Origin: Endomychus coccineus
Lineage: Eukaryota; Arthropoda; Insecta; Coleoptera; Endomychidae
Length of the DNA: 64,000 bases
Assembly: GCA_958510875.1 (NCBI GenBank)
Contig: OY294068.1
Coordinates: forward strand, 191,356,315 to 191,420,314
Reading direction: 5' to 3'
A program made the position numbers and the translations under genes. The notes under the pieces were generated by a model that was not told where the DNA came from, searched no databases, and saw only the letters and a program-made list of their open reading frames with translations. Shown in pieces: positions 1-10,660 of this stretch (the stretch's first letter is position 1; each line of letters begins with the position of its first letter).

Positions 1-1130
1 AAGTTTTCACAGAGAATAAATCGAATTATGTGAATATAACACACTTCTATAAATATTAATAATATTAAAATGTAAATTTGCGTTCTATTAAAATTTATCA
101 TTCAATCTGAATGAATTTAGACCTAGAGAATGTCGAAATTATAGAATTAATTAATTCGTGTTATTTCCTGTAGCATAAAATCTAAGATTCTCATTCACAT
201 GCGTTTATAGTTCAGGCAATAAGCCCGGAAAAAGACCATAATAAAAAAAAAGAACATAGTAAGCTAGAATTTCAATTCAAGGGGTCGACTTTCCTACCCC
301 CTCAAAACGGGGTTTCAACCCCTCAGAGGAGCATTCTTATAAAAACAGTCCAAAATTAATGAATTAAGATCTGAAAATGACCCCTGGTATGTTTTCTGGG
401 TCGTTTATCGCGATTCCGCAGTTAGTTTTCTCGGAAAACTCCCTCCAGATGGGAAATTTGGGATTTTCCATCTGGAGAGAGTTTTTTGGGAAAAATAACA
501 GCGGAATCGTGGTCAACGACCCAAAAAACCTATCATGGGTCATTTTTGTATTAAAGTTATACTTTATATACATAGCCGTCTCAGGAAAATCTCAAATTTC
601 CCGAATTTTCCATCTGGAGAGTTTTTTGGGAAAAATAACAGCGGATTCGTGATCAACGACTCAAGAAACTTACTAGAGGTCATTTTTGCCACAAAATTAT
701 AACTTATATATTATATATATATTTTCCAAATTTCCCATCTGGAGGGAGTTTTCCGAGAAAACTAACTGCGAAATCGTGATCAGCGACCCAAAAAACATAC
801 TGGGGTCATTTTCGGCTCCTAATTCATTAATTTTCTAAACTTTTGGATACATTTTATAAGAATGCTCCTCTGAGGGGTTGAAACCCCGTTTTGGGGAGGT
901 AGAAAGGTCGACCCCCGCGGTCTTGATAGTCATGAATGATCTATGGGGTATTAGGAACAAAATGCAAAAAAAAATGAAATTCTAGCTCACTATATTTTTT
1001 TTTTCCTGATTCTTTGCCTATTACTTTTATGTTAAAAATAATCTAACTTTAGAATTTCGGCGTTAACTATGTAAGTTTATTCAAACTGGATAGTATAATG
1101 TGAATAAAATAAAAAATTTACGTTTTGATA
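1..1130. repeat. Long palindromic (foldback) element A, left end cut by window edge
   Basis: The arms pair as inverted repeats around position 598. Bases 281-344 (GGGGTCGAC through TTATAAAA) match the reverse complement of 852-915, and outer stretches near 235-277 and 972-1011 pair as well, with weaker similarity out to about 60 and 1130. The loop side holds modules containing TTTCCCATCTGGAG and a core related to GGTCGCTGATCACGA, once on plus (392-419) and three times on minus (501-530, 641-669, 767-796). No coding potential is visible; the short ORFs here are palindrome artefacts. Its class is unknown; it resembles the foldback elements at 15, 39 and 59 kb in design and core motif. Confidence 0.75.
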
Positions 1131-1224
1131 AATAATGGGTGTTCTTTAAGCATGAACGTTAAATTGAAGTAAAACATACAATTAGACCAAAGAACAGATC
1201 TTGAGCCATTTATTGTTTGAATAT

Positions 1225-1456
1225 TATTTCGGACATATAACCTTCGATCTGACTAATATAGCGCATCTTGGTGGTTCAATTTTCTTTTTAATATTGGTCG
1301 TCTGATTTCGTCAATAATACCCACAATGATGGCCTCCAAATGTTTCAACATATTGCTGATTTATCTGTATACACCAGAGACTTCGCAGAAAATGTTTAAG
1401 AGGCATCAAGTCACAGGATCGTGGTGGCCAATTATCATGTCCATTTTGCGAAATAC
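1225..1456 (-). pseudogene. Transposase C-terminal relic, Tc1/mariner DD41D type
   Basis: Read on minus, the stretch near 1380-1445 gives WPPRSCDLMPLKHFL, matching the third-catalytic-residue block WPPRSxDLTPLDFFLW of the transposases seen intact elsewhere in this window. The catalytic D is replaced by K in this copy. Downstream residues still resemble the usual C-terminal helix but stops interrupt the frame. It is an old dead fragment; no TIRs were recognised around it. Confidence 0.6.
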
Positions 1457-1739
1457 GAAGTTGAGTTATTGACTAGTTTAACACATTTTGAAAACGGATT
1501 CCTGGTAATGTGTTCGTTGGGACCATCATTTAATAAAGTATTTACCGAATTGTGATAATCCTCTTTTTCCTCACTCCTCAGTACTTTTTAGTGGACAAGG
1601 GTGATTATTTCTTATCAATACTGATATACCCATTCTGCTACCACAACGTATTACATGATATTTAATTATTTCTTTGAGTATACTACTGTGTTTTAGGTTG
1701 ATCTTAAATTCTAATTAATTAAAGTCTACATTTACTCAC

Positions 1740-1891
1740 TTTTGATCATGTGATAGAGCAAGAGATCTTATGCTACTATCACAAGCTGGAAAGGCATACA
1801 ATAAAGCCAAATTGAATGTTCTCCAAACTTCCACTATTCCTTTATCACCTCCCGCCATCAAGTATTCTCCGTCCCGGCTGAGCAGTAAACA
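1740..1891 (-). CDS. rg: rugose exon (WD40 repeats, penultimate or near-last)
   Basis: Encodes [20 protein letters not shown] followed by [16 protein letters not shown] and a segment ending LALSHDQ, matching the last WD40 blades of neurobeachin/LRBA. The acceptor AG lies at 1892-1893, giving phase 0 with the previous exon. The donor GTGAGT (minus strand of 1734-1739) splits the codon after HDQ at phase 2. The conserved C-terminal block that should follow was not found between 1 and 1733, so the terminal exon lies off the left edge. Confidence 0.93.
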
Positions 1892-1947
1892 CTACAATCA
1901 AATATGCAATTACTAACATGTACTATTCGACTATAATTGATAAATAC

Positions 1948-2144
1948 CTGTAAATTATCATTGTGAGATTCGTGGCGCAAACGTTTCCCATTAATGGTGA
2001 ACGCAGCAATGTTACCCTTTTCATAATTCACCACAATGACACCTTCTCTAGACATGGCGATATTTTCGGGGGAAACGAAACTGTTCGGAGCATCTAGAGA
2101 TCGCAGAAGGTCACCAAATGTAGTATGGACCAACACGGGACCAC
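1948..2144 (-). CDS. rg: rugose exon (WD40 repeats)
   Basis: Begins mid-codon and reads [19 protein letters not shown], then a block with [17 protein letters not shown], ending HNDNLQ. This aligns with the WD40 section GPxLVHxxxGDLLRxLEGP of the NBEA/LRBA family. The acceptor is TTTTCCTGTAG. The donor CAG|GTATTT leaves phase 0. The two leading bases complete an AGT serine codon with the single base ending the 4563-5000 exon, confirming the splice across a 2.4 kb intron that contains a MITE. Confidence 0.95.
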
Positions 2145-3108
2145 CTACAGGAAAAAAATTATGCTTTGAGTCGAAAATTAATCTGCCAATGCGGGATAAA
2201 CAAGATCATTATCGTCCGAATTCAGTTTAATTGCGCATATAACTAGAATATAGCAATAAAATAATATGTACGCTTGGTGTCTCGGAACAATATATGCTGT
2301 AATATTTGAAAAAAACACCTTTCGAAAACGCGAGAATTACGAGAAATATTCAAACAGCGACGCTTTCGCGGCTAGTTGATGACGAAGGAAGTGCTACCAT
2401 AGATCAACATATGATATCTGTGAACTGCAAATATCAGTGTTGCCAATTGAAATATTTAACGGGAATATCAAGTAAATATTATTTATAACAATAATTGTTG
2501 GTCTTCCGAAGATGATGATAATAACGTGGAAATGGAAAATATCTCGTGAGATATTAAATATATATAACTCAGTTCCAAGTAGCTCAGTCAAAGAAGCATT
2601 TCAAGTATCAATTTTTGTTAATAAAATAGATTTTGATAAAATTTTGTGCAGTGGATTCATTGACAGAGGGTCTTGAACTCGTCGGGGATTAATTTTTTCG
2701 AAAAAATGACATGTAAAAGTGTATACTATTTGTTTTTCAATTTGACATGTTCTTCACGATTTTTGGAAGTTGGCCAGTTTTTGGCCAATAACTGTTAACT
2801 CTGCATAAAACCGGACGAAAGTAACAATTCAGAAATATATAAACGGATATTATTTTCTTATCAGCTCCTTCTTCTTATTCGCGAAACAGCTGCCCGGAAC
2901 TAATGTCTGTAATGTTACTCTTCAATCTTAAGAAACCTTACCATTTTGCCGTTCATATATTTGAAAAATAATTTTCGAAGAATTGTGTTTCGTTAAATGG
3001 CTTTCGCAGATTGTCTTAGACATCACCAAAAATAAGAGTAAATAATAGAATGCGCGGAGAAGTAGAAGTGGTTGTCTAGTTGATTTCCTAGACAATAGTG
3101 ATATTGTA
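2145..3108. other. Intronic stretch without recognised features
   Basis: AT-rich intron sequence of rugose upstream of the MITE. No similarity, repeat structure or credible ORF was recognised. Confidence 0.6.
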
Positions 3109-4069
3109 CCGGGATATCAAAAATTATCTTGGTCAAGGGTGGTTGTGGAATCTAAAACGTGTGTCTTACTTTACGTTTGAAATAATTATGTCACTCACAC
3201 TGACATCATCAATAGCCTACAAATTTCATACCTATTTATTTCAGTTGTAAAACAATAATGAACTACAAATTATGTAATTATGTGAATTTTGAACCTTTTC
3301 AGAGGTCGTGATAGCCACAATCCGGGTCAAAAACTGTTTTGAAATAGTTAATTTTCCGTAAATCGAAAGACGTTCACGTGAGAAGCCCGTACCACGCGAG
3401 TTAGAAAAGTGCAAACTGGTTGTACCTAATACGGCTTTACGACGACTTTTCGCGTACCGTTTTCGCTCCATGTAGTTAGATTTAGTATCGGACCGTGCCC
3501 GACGGCCCTTCTTTTTTCGATAAATGTCCATTAAATAGGAAAATTTAATTAAAGCAGTTTGAGCTATTCTCAGATCTCAGCTACGCGCGTCTAACGTGCG
3601 ACGTACCAAAGGGAATTTTCTCGCGACTAAAATATACACGAAGCGGGTAAAAGCAAGCGGCCCATAGCCGAAAACACTTTATTATAACTGGCGCCGGTCG
3701 CACGGGGCAAGAAACGGCCCCAAATTAACAAGACCGAGGTAAAATGTATAAACTCTAACTTACGCGCAGCGAGCTCCTCGAGGCATATGTCAAAATGATT
3801 TCGTTCGTAGCTAATTACATAGGACGTCTGGCGTTCATGCAATTATGTTTTTAGATAATTCGAACCTTCTAATTTCAATAGGCCACGTGAAAATCCCGGA
3901 GTCCAAAGCGCTAAAGACTTCTAAGTGTTACAATATTCGTATAAATTGCGAAATTTCGCACTTTTAGAAACTTCAAATTAATTATGACATAATTATTTCA
4001 AACGTAAAGTAAGACACACGTCTTAGATTCCACAACCACCCTTGACCAAGATAATTTTTGATATCCCGG
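3109..4069. mobile_element. Non-autonomous DD41D-family element (MITE) in a rugose intron
   Basis: Ends are exact inverted copies beginning CCGGGATATCAAAAATTATC and extending about 70 bp through GTCAAGGGTGGTTGTGGAA, flanked by TA (3107-3108 and 4070-4071). The same TIR bounds the transposase-bearing element at 41300-42712. About 200 bp inside the left end matches the right end of that element in inverted orientation, and the right end matches the same right end. The interior does not encode transposase. The small minus ORFs inside it are not credible genes. A related copy in opposite orientation lies at 62107-62918. Confidence 0.9.
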
Positions 4070-4071
4070 TA

Positions 4072-4562
4072 TTTATTTATTTAATAATTTACTTTAAAAA
4101 GCTTTCTTGGTTGATTAAATTATTCAACTTGATGTGATGTGAAGTGGTTAAAATTTGTAAAACTAGGTAGCTTAATTGTTATTTTCACATGAATTTGTTA
4201 GAAATAAATCGGTTATTACTTCGTTCTTCCTAATTAATTTTTTTTTTCCATTTTGAAGAGCATGTGCTACTTCCCACGCTCAAGCCAATATGAGTTAAAT
4301 GGGAAGTATATTATAATAATGTAAAATATATGAGGGGAACCATGATAATGATGAGAAACGTGTTTCGTAATACTTGTAATAAATTTTTTTCCACTATGTT
4401 ATCAACCGACATTATCTGCAATTTGAAGAGCAAACCCCTTGTATGTCTGGCTTATGCAGAAATAATTGGCGCTTAAATTGGATTTGGGAAAAAAATAATT
4501 CAATGCGGCAATTGAGACAATTGATAAATGGTTAGATAGTTTTATGTCTGCATTATACTTAC
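4072..4562. other. Intronic stretch without recognised features
   Basis: Intron between the MITE and the next rugose exon. It ends on minus with the donor GTAAGTATAA. Nothing else was recognised. Confidence 0.55.
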
Positions 4563-5000
4563 TGTAAGATCCAGATACGACCAGGCCGAGTTCAGCAGAG
4601 ATAACTACACTGGAAACTGGTTGTTCGTGTCCAGTTAACGTAGCCCTTGGAGTTGGAATTTCCCCTTCACCTACTATGGTTTGAGTTCTGGCATTCCAAT
4701 GCCACAATAATACTGTACAATCGGCCGAACCGGACGCTATGTAACAATCAGAGGTTATGTTACATTCCGATCTTGACAAACACGTGACCACACCGTAATG
4801 TCCGAATACAATTTGAACGATTTTCGCCGTTTCTGCCGAGAATACTCGAAAACTGTTATCCCAAAAGCCACAAGCAATCAAAAATTTGCTATCTACGGTC
4901 GTGACGAAACAGTTTGAGCGAATTTTCAAGTTCTGACTGAAATTGTCTCCTAGATGTCTTCTGGACATCTGATTTGTGTTGGCACTATTATTTGTTTGAG
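4563..5000 (-). CDS. rg: rugose exon (start of WD40 propeller)
   Basis: The longest exon here, 438 bp. It reads [19 protein letters not shown], then a block with [70 protein letters not shown] and [13 protein letters not shown], all close to the NBEA/LRBA WD40 region (CGFWDKSFRV, FGHWDVVTCLARSE, SGSRDATLLLWYW in the vertebrate proteins). The acceptor TTGTTTTACAG and donor ACA|GTAAGT give a start with two bases and an end with one base, in phase with both neighbours. Confidence 0.97.
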
Positions 5001-5980
5001 CTGTAAAACAATTGATATGTTAAATTCTCGGTTTGAAACAATTTATACTTGATTGTTTAATGGTGTGGTTTTATCAATGCAACCTAAAATATCCGGAAAA
5101 CGTCATATTCTATTGTCATCAATGTGAAACATAAATTGAAAATTATGTATGAAATATTGGAATACAATAAAAACCACATACATACTCGATTTCAGCGATA
5201 GAACATTTTTTTATGGAAGTTATTGTAGAGTGTTTTGTATATTTTTGCGGATGTATATCAAAAGTTTCAGAACACTCGCGGCAATACTTTTTTTTATTAA
5301 TCAAATTGACGACTTGGACACGAGTTACGTACTGTTTGAGCAGGACTGTTGAAAACATCAACTTTAATAAGTACCAAATTTCCAGACCGTGTGCGAACGA
5401 TTAATTAGATATTTTTTACATATTCACTGCTCAATATCTATGAATGAAAAAATCATGAAATCCTTCTTCCTCTATATTAAAAAAAATTACATGGGGAAGC
5501 ATAGGGATCAAAATTCAATGGGCCTTAGATCGACAACGGATTAATTGAGAATAATTTCACCCTATACTTAAATCTTAGATTTTCATGTTGGTTAGGTTAT
5601 ACACTATAGAAGTTGACCAACATTTTTTCACTAAATATTGATTCGAATTCTAGGCATCATCAGGAACAAATTATATCGCAGAACATGACAGGAAGAAAGC
5701 TTCGTTTAGCAGATATGGCCTCCCACGTTTTACATGGGATTAAAATTCAATTGGCCTTAGATCGGCAACGGATCGATTGAGAAAAATTTTACCTCCTACT
5801 CAAATCTGTCATATTACAGGGGTCCCTGGCATAAAGAGTGCAGTTATCTGACTTAAGAAACCATTCTTGGCATGCATGTAGTAGCCGATTCATGTACCTG
5901 TATAATGACGTAAAATATGACCAGATCGGATAATATATAACTTTGAAAAAAAGTTATTTCCTGCCATATCTAAAATATAA
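5001..5980. repeat. Intron with two direct repeat copies and the repeat hosting the LINE
   Basis: A block of about 80 bp recurs: near 5496-5575 (ATCAAAATTCAATGGGCC, then TTAGATCGACAACGGAT) and near 5735-5808 (ATTAAAATTCAATTGGCC, then TTAGATCGGCAACGGAT). From about 5826 a second dispersed repeat starts (ATAAAGAGTGCAGTTATC), which resumes on the other side of the LINE near 10394. The first 480 bp after the exon show nothing recognisable. Confidence 0.6.
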
Positions 5981-5984
5981 TAAT

Positions 5985-6010
5985 AATAATAATAATAATA
6001 TAACTTTATT
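5985..6010 (-). promoter_or_regulatory. LINE 3' end: AATAAA signal followed by TTA/ATT repeat tail
   Basis: On minus, AATAAA (6005-6010) sits just before a tandem TTA-type tail that ends the element. Simple-repeat tails of this kind replace poly(A) in several LINE clades. Confidence 0.7.
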
Positions 6011-6179
6011 GAGAAGAAATACTCTAATGGGAGGCGAAGATCTAGCATAAGCTACTCAACTTGACCCCCCAGACGAGCAAAATAAAAGATACAAATTCTA
6101 AACCTAAGCCTAATTAAATTAATACAAACAAAAAAGAAAAAGACGATCCAGAATGATGACGAGCAATGAGAACACACTC

Positions 6180-8984
6180 TCAGCCCTCCGAAAAAATTCT
6201 GTCTCTAAGCCTCAAACGAAAACGAAAGCTCTTCACTGATAAGTTTTCTTGCTGTAAACAGTACTTATTAAATATTACCGGCGCATTGTACGAAAAAGAT
6301 CTACGAAACATGGAAGAACGAAATCTAGGCAAGGAAAGTGTATTTACATGTCTCAAATGAAGATCATGCACATCCTGTCTAAAAGTAAGCTTCTGCCTCA
6401 AGTAAAGTGGTGACGAGGTAGACAACAATTTACAAACAAACATTGAGAAGTGGTAACTGTATAACTGGTCAACCCTAAGCCATCTGAGCTCCTTTATCTT
6501 ATGTGAGATGTGGTCAAACTTTGCAAAACCAAAAACAAATCGAGCACATGAATTAACAATCTTCTGCAAACGATACTTGCAAAGTTTATCCAAACAGGGG
6601 AAATATACCACATTGCAATAATGAAGTAGTGGAATCACTAAACACTCACAAAGTTTTTTTCGCATTTTGAAGTTGATAATATGGTAGTTTGAGTACATCA
6701 ATTTGAGTGCAAGATAGGCTTTTTTTACAACATATGAGACATGCTCTCTAAATCTCAAGTTAGTGTCAAAAATAACGCCTAAATTTCTCCCAGTCTCTAC
6801 GTACTTAATAAGCTCACCGTCTATCATCAACTTAAAGTTCTGCAGGATATGAGTCCTGCGGTTCCTTGGACAAAATACCATATACATGCACTTTTTTAGA
6901 TTCAATTTAAGATTGTTTTCACGCGCATAATCAGAAATAGAAGCCAAGTCACGATTTAAAGCAGCAGCAGCTTGTATGACGTCCCCAGGTAAAAAGACAG
7001 ACCGAATCTGAGTGTCATCCGCAAACATCTGCATCTTAGACTGGCGAATACTCTCAAACATATCGGTCGTATAAATCAGAAACAATAAGGGACCAAGCAC
7101 AGAACCCTGGGGAACCCCAGAGGTAATATAACGAACCGAGGACCTTTCACCCCTGCATTCAACAACCTGTGTCCTCTCACAAAGATAAGACATAAAAAAA
7201 TTACAAACTGTATCGCTGAAACCATAAAACCTCAACTTGGCTACTAGAAGGGAGTGGTCCAGCGTATCGAAGGCTTTTGAGAAATCTAATAATACCAATG
7301 CAGATGCATGTCCTTGGTCTATACTTCTCACAATATCATCCACAATATTAGCCAAGACTGTTACCGTACTGTGGCCCTTTCTAAAACCAGATTGCAGATC
7401 CGAAACAATTCCCACTTCAGTAATATATGTGTGAATCTGTCTGTATAGAATCTTTTCCAGGACTTTACCACATAATGGTATAATGCTTATTGGTCTTAAA
7501 TCGGAATATGACTCAGGATCAGTGACTTTAGGCAAGGGCTTCACAATAGAAAGTTTCCATAAGGTCGGGAAGAATCCTATCTCCAGACAGCAATTAATTA
7601 TATGTGTCAAATGTAAGCAAATAGTGGGCAAACATAGTTTCAACATCTTGGAATTTATCCCATCGCTACCATAGACTTCCGAACCCATCCCTTGAACAAC
7701 AGATCTAACCTCATCTGGCGTCGTAAGAACAAAATTGAAAGAATGTTGGGCATCATATTTTCTACCTTTCAAGCTATTAACCATGTTGGGACAGTTATCT
7801 GGAGGGCAAAACACAGAACAAAAGTAATTATTAATTTCCTCAGGATGACTTAAGCTAGCCGGTATGTCTGCTGTACGAGTATATTTAATCTTGAGGTTAC
7901 CCAAAGCTCTCCATAGCTGTTTAGAATCTTTCTCCCCATCAAGGTGGTTCAAGTAGGCAATTTTTTCTCTTCTAATTGCTCCCAATGTGAAGTTACGTAA
8001 CTGCTTATAGAAAATCCAGTCCTTTATTTGTTTAGTAGCTCTATATTTGCTCTGAGCTCTATCTCTCAACTTCATCATTTGCTTAATGGTATCCGTTATC
8101 CAAGGAGCATGCGGCTTTGTGATAAGAGCAGATTTAAATGGAGCATGCTTATCAAAAAGCGTTAATAAATTATAATTGAATCGTTCCACTTTACGATCAA
8201 TGTCTGTCTCATAAAAAATGGCATCCCAGTCCGCAAGACATAAATCGGACAGAAAGTCGCTAAGGCTAAAGCGCCTAAAATCCCGATAGTAGACAACCTT
8301 AGGCTTTATACGAGGCAATTCACATCTGACTCTGAGAAACACCAGCCTGTGATCCGATATAAGATCTGCGTTTAATGTACCAGACTCTGTAATAGCGATC
8401 TTCTCCGAAGCATACATTACATCAATCAATTTTTCTGTTGTTGGCGTAATGCGCGTGGGTTCTGAAATTATTTGACTAAGACCATAGGAAACCATGCATT
8501 GACTAAGTGGGTTATTCAAAAAGTGATCAATGTTTACGTCACCCGTCACAATAATATCATCAAACTGAGGTGAAACGAAAGACATAATACTATCCATGTG
8601 CTCAATAAACGAACAAGTTGAAGTTTTGGGAGCCTTGTATATAACACCTAGCAAAACAGTAAGCTTTCCAACCGAAACCTTGAGCCACAAATCCTCTACA
8701 CCCTCTGTAGTCAAAAAGTCATTAAAAACTACTGACGCATTCAATCCATGTTTAACGTAACAACCCAAGCCACCTCCCCGCCCCAGACGGTCTTTTCTAA
8801 AAAATCTGTAACCTGGTATACCTACCACATTCGTCGGTATAGACTCGTTCAACCATGTTTCCGACACGCTTATGATACTAAAATCTCCACTTGCAACTAA
8901 ATTGACAAAACTATCAAAGCCAGTGAAGAGCGATCTAACATTAAGATGGCAGACAGATAAAAATAATTGGGCAGCATTAACCAT
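6180..8984 (-). CDS. LINE ORF2: APE-type endonuclease plus reverse transcriptase
   Basis: 934 residues, from an ATG that overlaps the ORF1 stop (ATGGTTAA). Residues 1 to about 220 form an apurinic-type endonuclease that nicks target DNA for priming. Visible motifs are LNVRSL with N15, SETW with E42, GDVNID, and SDHR near the domain's end. A linker follows. From about residue 430 comes the reverse transcriptase, with YSDLRPISIIPLCGKVLEKI, LQSGFRKGHSTVTVL, LDFSKAFDTLDH, SGVPQGSVLGPLLFLIY and the catalytic FADDTQ. The C-terminal third carries LNLKKC, LGVIFD and a tail typical of CR1/L2-like elements. No RNase H domain is visible. The frame has no interruption and no essential motif is missing, so the protein could be active. 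Expression would depend on termination-reinitiation or a bypass at the 8-nt overlap. Confidence 0.96.
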   Translation of the reverse strand: MVNAAQLFLSVCHLNVRSLFTGFDSFVNLVASGDFSIISVSETWLNESIPTNVVGIPGYRFFRKDRLGRGGGLGCYVKHGLNASVVFNDFLTTEGVEDLWLKVSVGKLTVLLGVIYKAPKTSTCSFIEHMDSIMSFVSPQFDDIIVTGDVNIDHFLNNPLSQCMVSYGLSQIISEPTRITPTTEKLIDVMYASEKIAITESGTLNADLISDHRLVFLRVRCELPRIKPKVVYYRDFRRFSLSDFLSDLCLADWDAIFYETDIDRKVERFNYNLLTLFDKHAPFKSALITKPHAPWITDTIKQMMKLRDRAQSKYRATKQIKDWIFYKQLRNFTLGAIRREKIAYLNHLDGEKDSKQLWRALGNLKIKYTRTADIPASLSHPEEINNYFCSVFCPPDNCPNMVNSLKGRKYDAQHSFNFVLTTPDEVRSVVQGMGSEVYGSDGINSKMLKLCLPTICLHLTHIINCCLEIGFFPTLWKLSIVKPLPKVTDPESYSDLRPISIIPLCGKVLEKILYRQIHTYITEVGIVSDLQSGFRKGHSTVTVLANIVDDIVRSIDQGHASALVLLDFSKAFDTLDHSLLVAKLRFYGFSDTVCNFFMSYLCERTQVVECRGERSSVRYITSGVPQGSVLGPLLFLIYTTDMFESIRQSKMQMFADDTQIRSVFLPGDVIQAAAALNRDLASISDYARENNLKLNLKKCMYMVFCPRNRRTHILQNFKLMIDGELIKYVETGRNLGVIFDTNLRFREHVSYVVKKAYLALKLMYSNYHIINFKMRKKLCECLVIPLLHYCNVVYFPCLDKLCKYRLQKIVNSCARFVFGFAKFDHISHKIKELRWLRVDQLYSYHFSMFVCKLLSTSSPLYLRQKLTFRQDVHDLHLRHVNTLSLPRFRSSMFRRSFSYNAPVIFNKYCLQQENLSVKSFRFRLRLRDRIFSEG

Positions 8985-10383
8985 AATTAGTTCTCTCCTT
9001 TAATCGTTCAATTGCAAGGCAATAACATCGACAGGCTGAATCAAACACAGTATGATCCGTAGGTATGTCAGTTCTAAATTTTTCGTTATGAGACTTACAA
9101 TTAATACAACATTTGGCTTGGGAATTGCAATCCTTCCTATGGTGATCTCCAGCACACACTGGACAAACTATATTTCCTCGACAGTTTGATTGAGTATGGC
9201 CATACATCGAACACTTGTAACAACGGACCACTGACAGATGCACCTTAGCAACACATCTCCCGCAGCCTACATAGAGGAAACCACGCGATTTAATCATATT
9301 AAAGATCTGAGGACTAGTCTCCAGAATAACATTGACGCCACTCCGAGCTCGTAGTTTAGATACAACCCTGAGATCATCCACCCCACAATTTAAATCATTC
9401 CTTTCAATAATGTCAGACAAAATTTGTTCACCATCCGCAACCTCAGTTTCCACCTCATAAAGTATTAATCTAGGAGAAAGTTTCTTTGGTACGCTAAAAG
9501 TACAACCACGTAAACCATCATTTTGCAATAACACATCCTTCAGTTTCTGTAACGAGGCATCCCCATCACAATTCACAAGAATGCCATCCTTAATTCGCCT
9601 TGTACCAACAACTTTAACATCACGGGACGATGAAACGTTTGACTTAACCTGTCTTTCTACTTGATCATTAGAAACCGAACTATTCACTGACTTCACAAGC
9701 AGAACTGATCGATCCTTATTTGCGGCAAACATACTCTTTGTGACCTGACTGTATGTAGGAGCAACAGGCGGTGACTCATTATCGACAGGCATCTTATAAG
9801 ACTTCGAAAAAGATATCTCCATATGATGAATTTTTTCCCTCTGCAAATCGCTGGAATATTTCACTTCCTCATACAAAGAATTTAACAAAAACATTTCCCG
9901 TTTCAAACATTCATTTTCTTTACGAACTAGACGAAGTTCCACTGAAATATCGGGTATATCATTCGGTATGCACTGCTTACACAGCCAATTGTGCTTGTTT
10001 AACATGACAATGGTAGAAATCTTATCATAGCAATTGTTATGTAAAACGGCGCTGCAAGTGTTATTACAGCACTCGACACAATCGCCTGGAATGACGAGGT
10101 CGCAGCAAAATGTACACTTTACAGCCTCTGTGCCACTCTTGTTTAATGAGTCTTCACAGTTCTCAGTTTGACTAATTGAAACACTATCCACCGGAGAACA
10201 TCTATCACATAGCCAAGAAGAAATTTCATAATCGCTAGTCATCTGATGATATACAGATACAGGAATCTTGACACAATCAAGATGAAAAGAATTCTGACAC
10301 GTAACACAACTAATTGTATCGTCATAGCGATCCACTTTACGCTCGCATTTACCGCAAGTCAAACCGCGTGCCTTGTTCGGCAT
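8977..10383 (-). CDS. LINE ORF1: PHD-like and CCHC zinc-finger nucleic-acid-binding protein
   Basis: 468 residues from the ATG at 10383; the open frame extends four codons upstream to a TTG, but the ATG fits the start of the element. The N-terminus holds a PHD-like zinc finger (CGKCERKV, then CVTCQNSFHLDC and WLCDRC) and a second Cys/His cluster near residues 95-140 (CTFCCDLV, CNNTCSAVLHNNC, WLCKQC). A short charged region with coiled-coil character follows (near LRLVRKENECLKREM). Towards the C-terminus comes a chain of zinc knuckles: CYKCSMYGHTQSNC, CPVCAGDHHRKDC and CCINCKSHN. This is the layout of ORF1/Gag-like proteins of CR1 and Jockey-type LINEs, which bind element RNA in the RNP. It ends NYG and overlaps ORF2 by eight bases. 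Confidence 0.94.
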   Translation of the reverse strand: MPNKARGLTCGKCERKVDRYDDTISCVTCQNSFHLDCVKIPVSVYHQMTSDYEISSWLCDRCSPVDSVSISQTENCEDSLNKSGTEAVKCTFCCDLVIPGDCVECCNNTCSAVLHNNCYDKISTIVMLNKHNWLCKQCIPNDIPDISVELRLVRKENECLKREMFLLNSLYEEVKYSSDLQREKIHHMEISFSKSYKMPVDNESPPVAPTYSQVTKSMFAANKDRSVLLVKSVNSSVSNDQVERQVKSNVSSSRDVKVVGTRRIKDGILVNCDGDASLQKLKDVLLQNDGLRGCTFSVPKKLSPRLILYEVETEVADGEQILSDIIERNDLNCGVDDLRVVSKLRARSGVNVILETSPQIFNMIKSRGFLYVGCGRCVAKVHLSVVRCYKCSMYGHTQSNCRGNIVCPVCAGDHHRKDCNSQAKCCINCKSHNEKFRTDIPTDHTVFDSACRCYCLAIERLKERTNYG

Positions 10384-10399
10384 CACGACCTCCAATATA

Positions 10400-10660
10400 C
10401 TCAGATAATGACAAAGCTAAATTTCATAAATCATAAGGTGCGTGTAACTGACTTAAGAAATCATTTTTGGCACACGTGTAGAAGGGGTATTTAGCTATGG
10501 AAAAAATTCAAAAATGGCTAGATCGGATCATACGTAAGATTGCAAAAATGTATTTTCACTGATGTCTAGAATATACTCAAATAATAACAGAACTGTTTAT
10601 CTCATTCGATAAAGAGTGCATTTATCTAACTTGCAGTTCTATTAAATTTAAATTTGATTG
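10400..10660. repeat. Dispersed repeat interrupted by the LINE
   Basis: Bases 10437-10480 (AACTGACTTAAGAAATCATT, then TTTGGCACACGTGTAG) resemble 5846-5885 (TGACTTAAGAAACCATTC, then TTGGCATGCATGTAG). Both copies continue with a shared AGATCGGAT block, and CGATAAAGAGTGCA at 10608 echoes ATAAAGAGTGCA at 5830. The LINE therefore landed inside a pre-existing array of this repeat. Confidence 0.65.

Larger units (their letters stand above)
5981..10393 (-). mobile_element. Complete non-LTR retrotransposon (CR1/L2-like LINE) with two intact ORFs
   Basis: A 4.4 kb element on minus. Its 5' end is only 10 bases before the ORF1 ATG, and its 3' end is a run of ATT/TTA repeats (5981-6002) just after a polyadenylation-like AATAAA. 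The flanks share AATATA (5975-5980 and 10394-10399), a likely target-site duplication. ORF1 and ORF2 overlap by eight bases. Both frames are open and both ORF2 active sites are intact, which argues for recent insertion into the rugose intron in the same orientation as the gene. Clade assignment (CR1/L2/Jockey side of LINEs) rests on the APE-type endonuclease, the RT motifs and the PHD-like ORF1, and is not certain. Confidence 0.93.

Noticed and set aside
1..1733. Search for the terminal rugose exon
   Set aside because: No minus-strand segment resembling the conserved C-terminal end was found; the region is the palindrome and a transposase relic.
3241..3842. Minus ORFs of 96 and 71 codons
   Set aside because: They lie inside the non-autonomous element 3109-4069, resemble no protein, and are not preserved in its sister copy at 62 kb.
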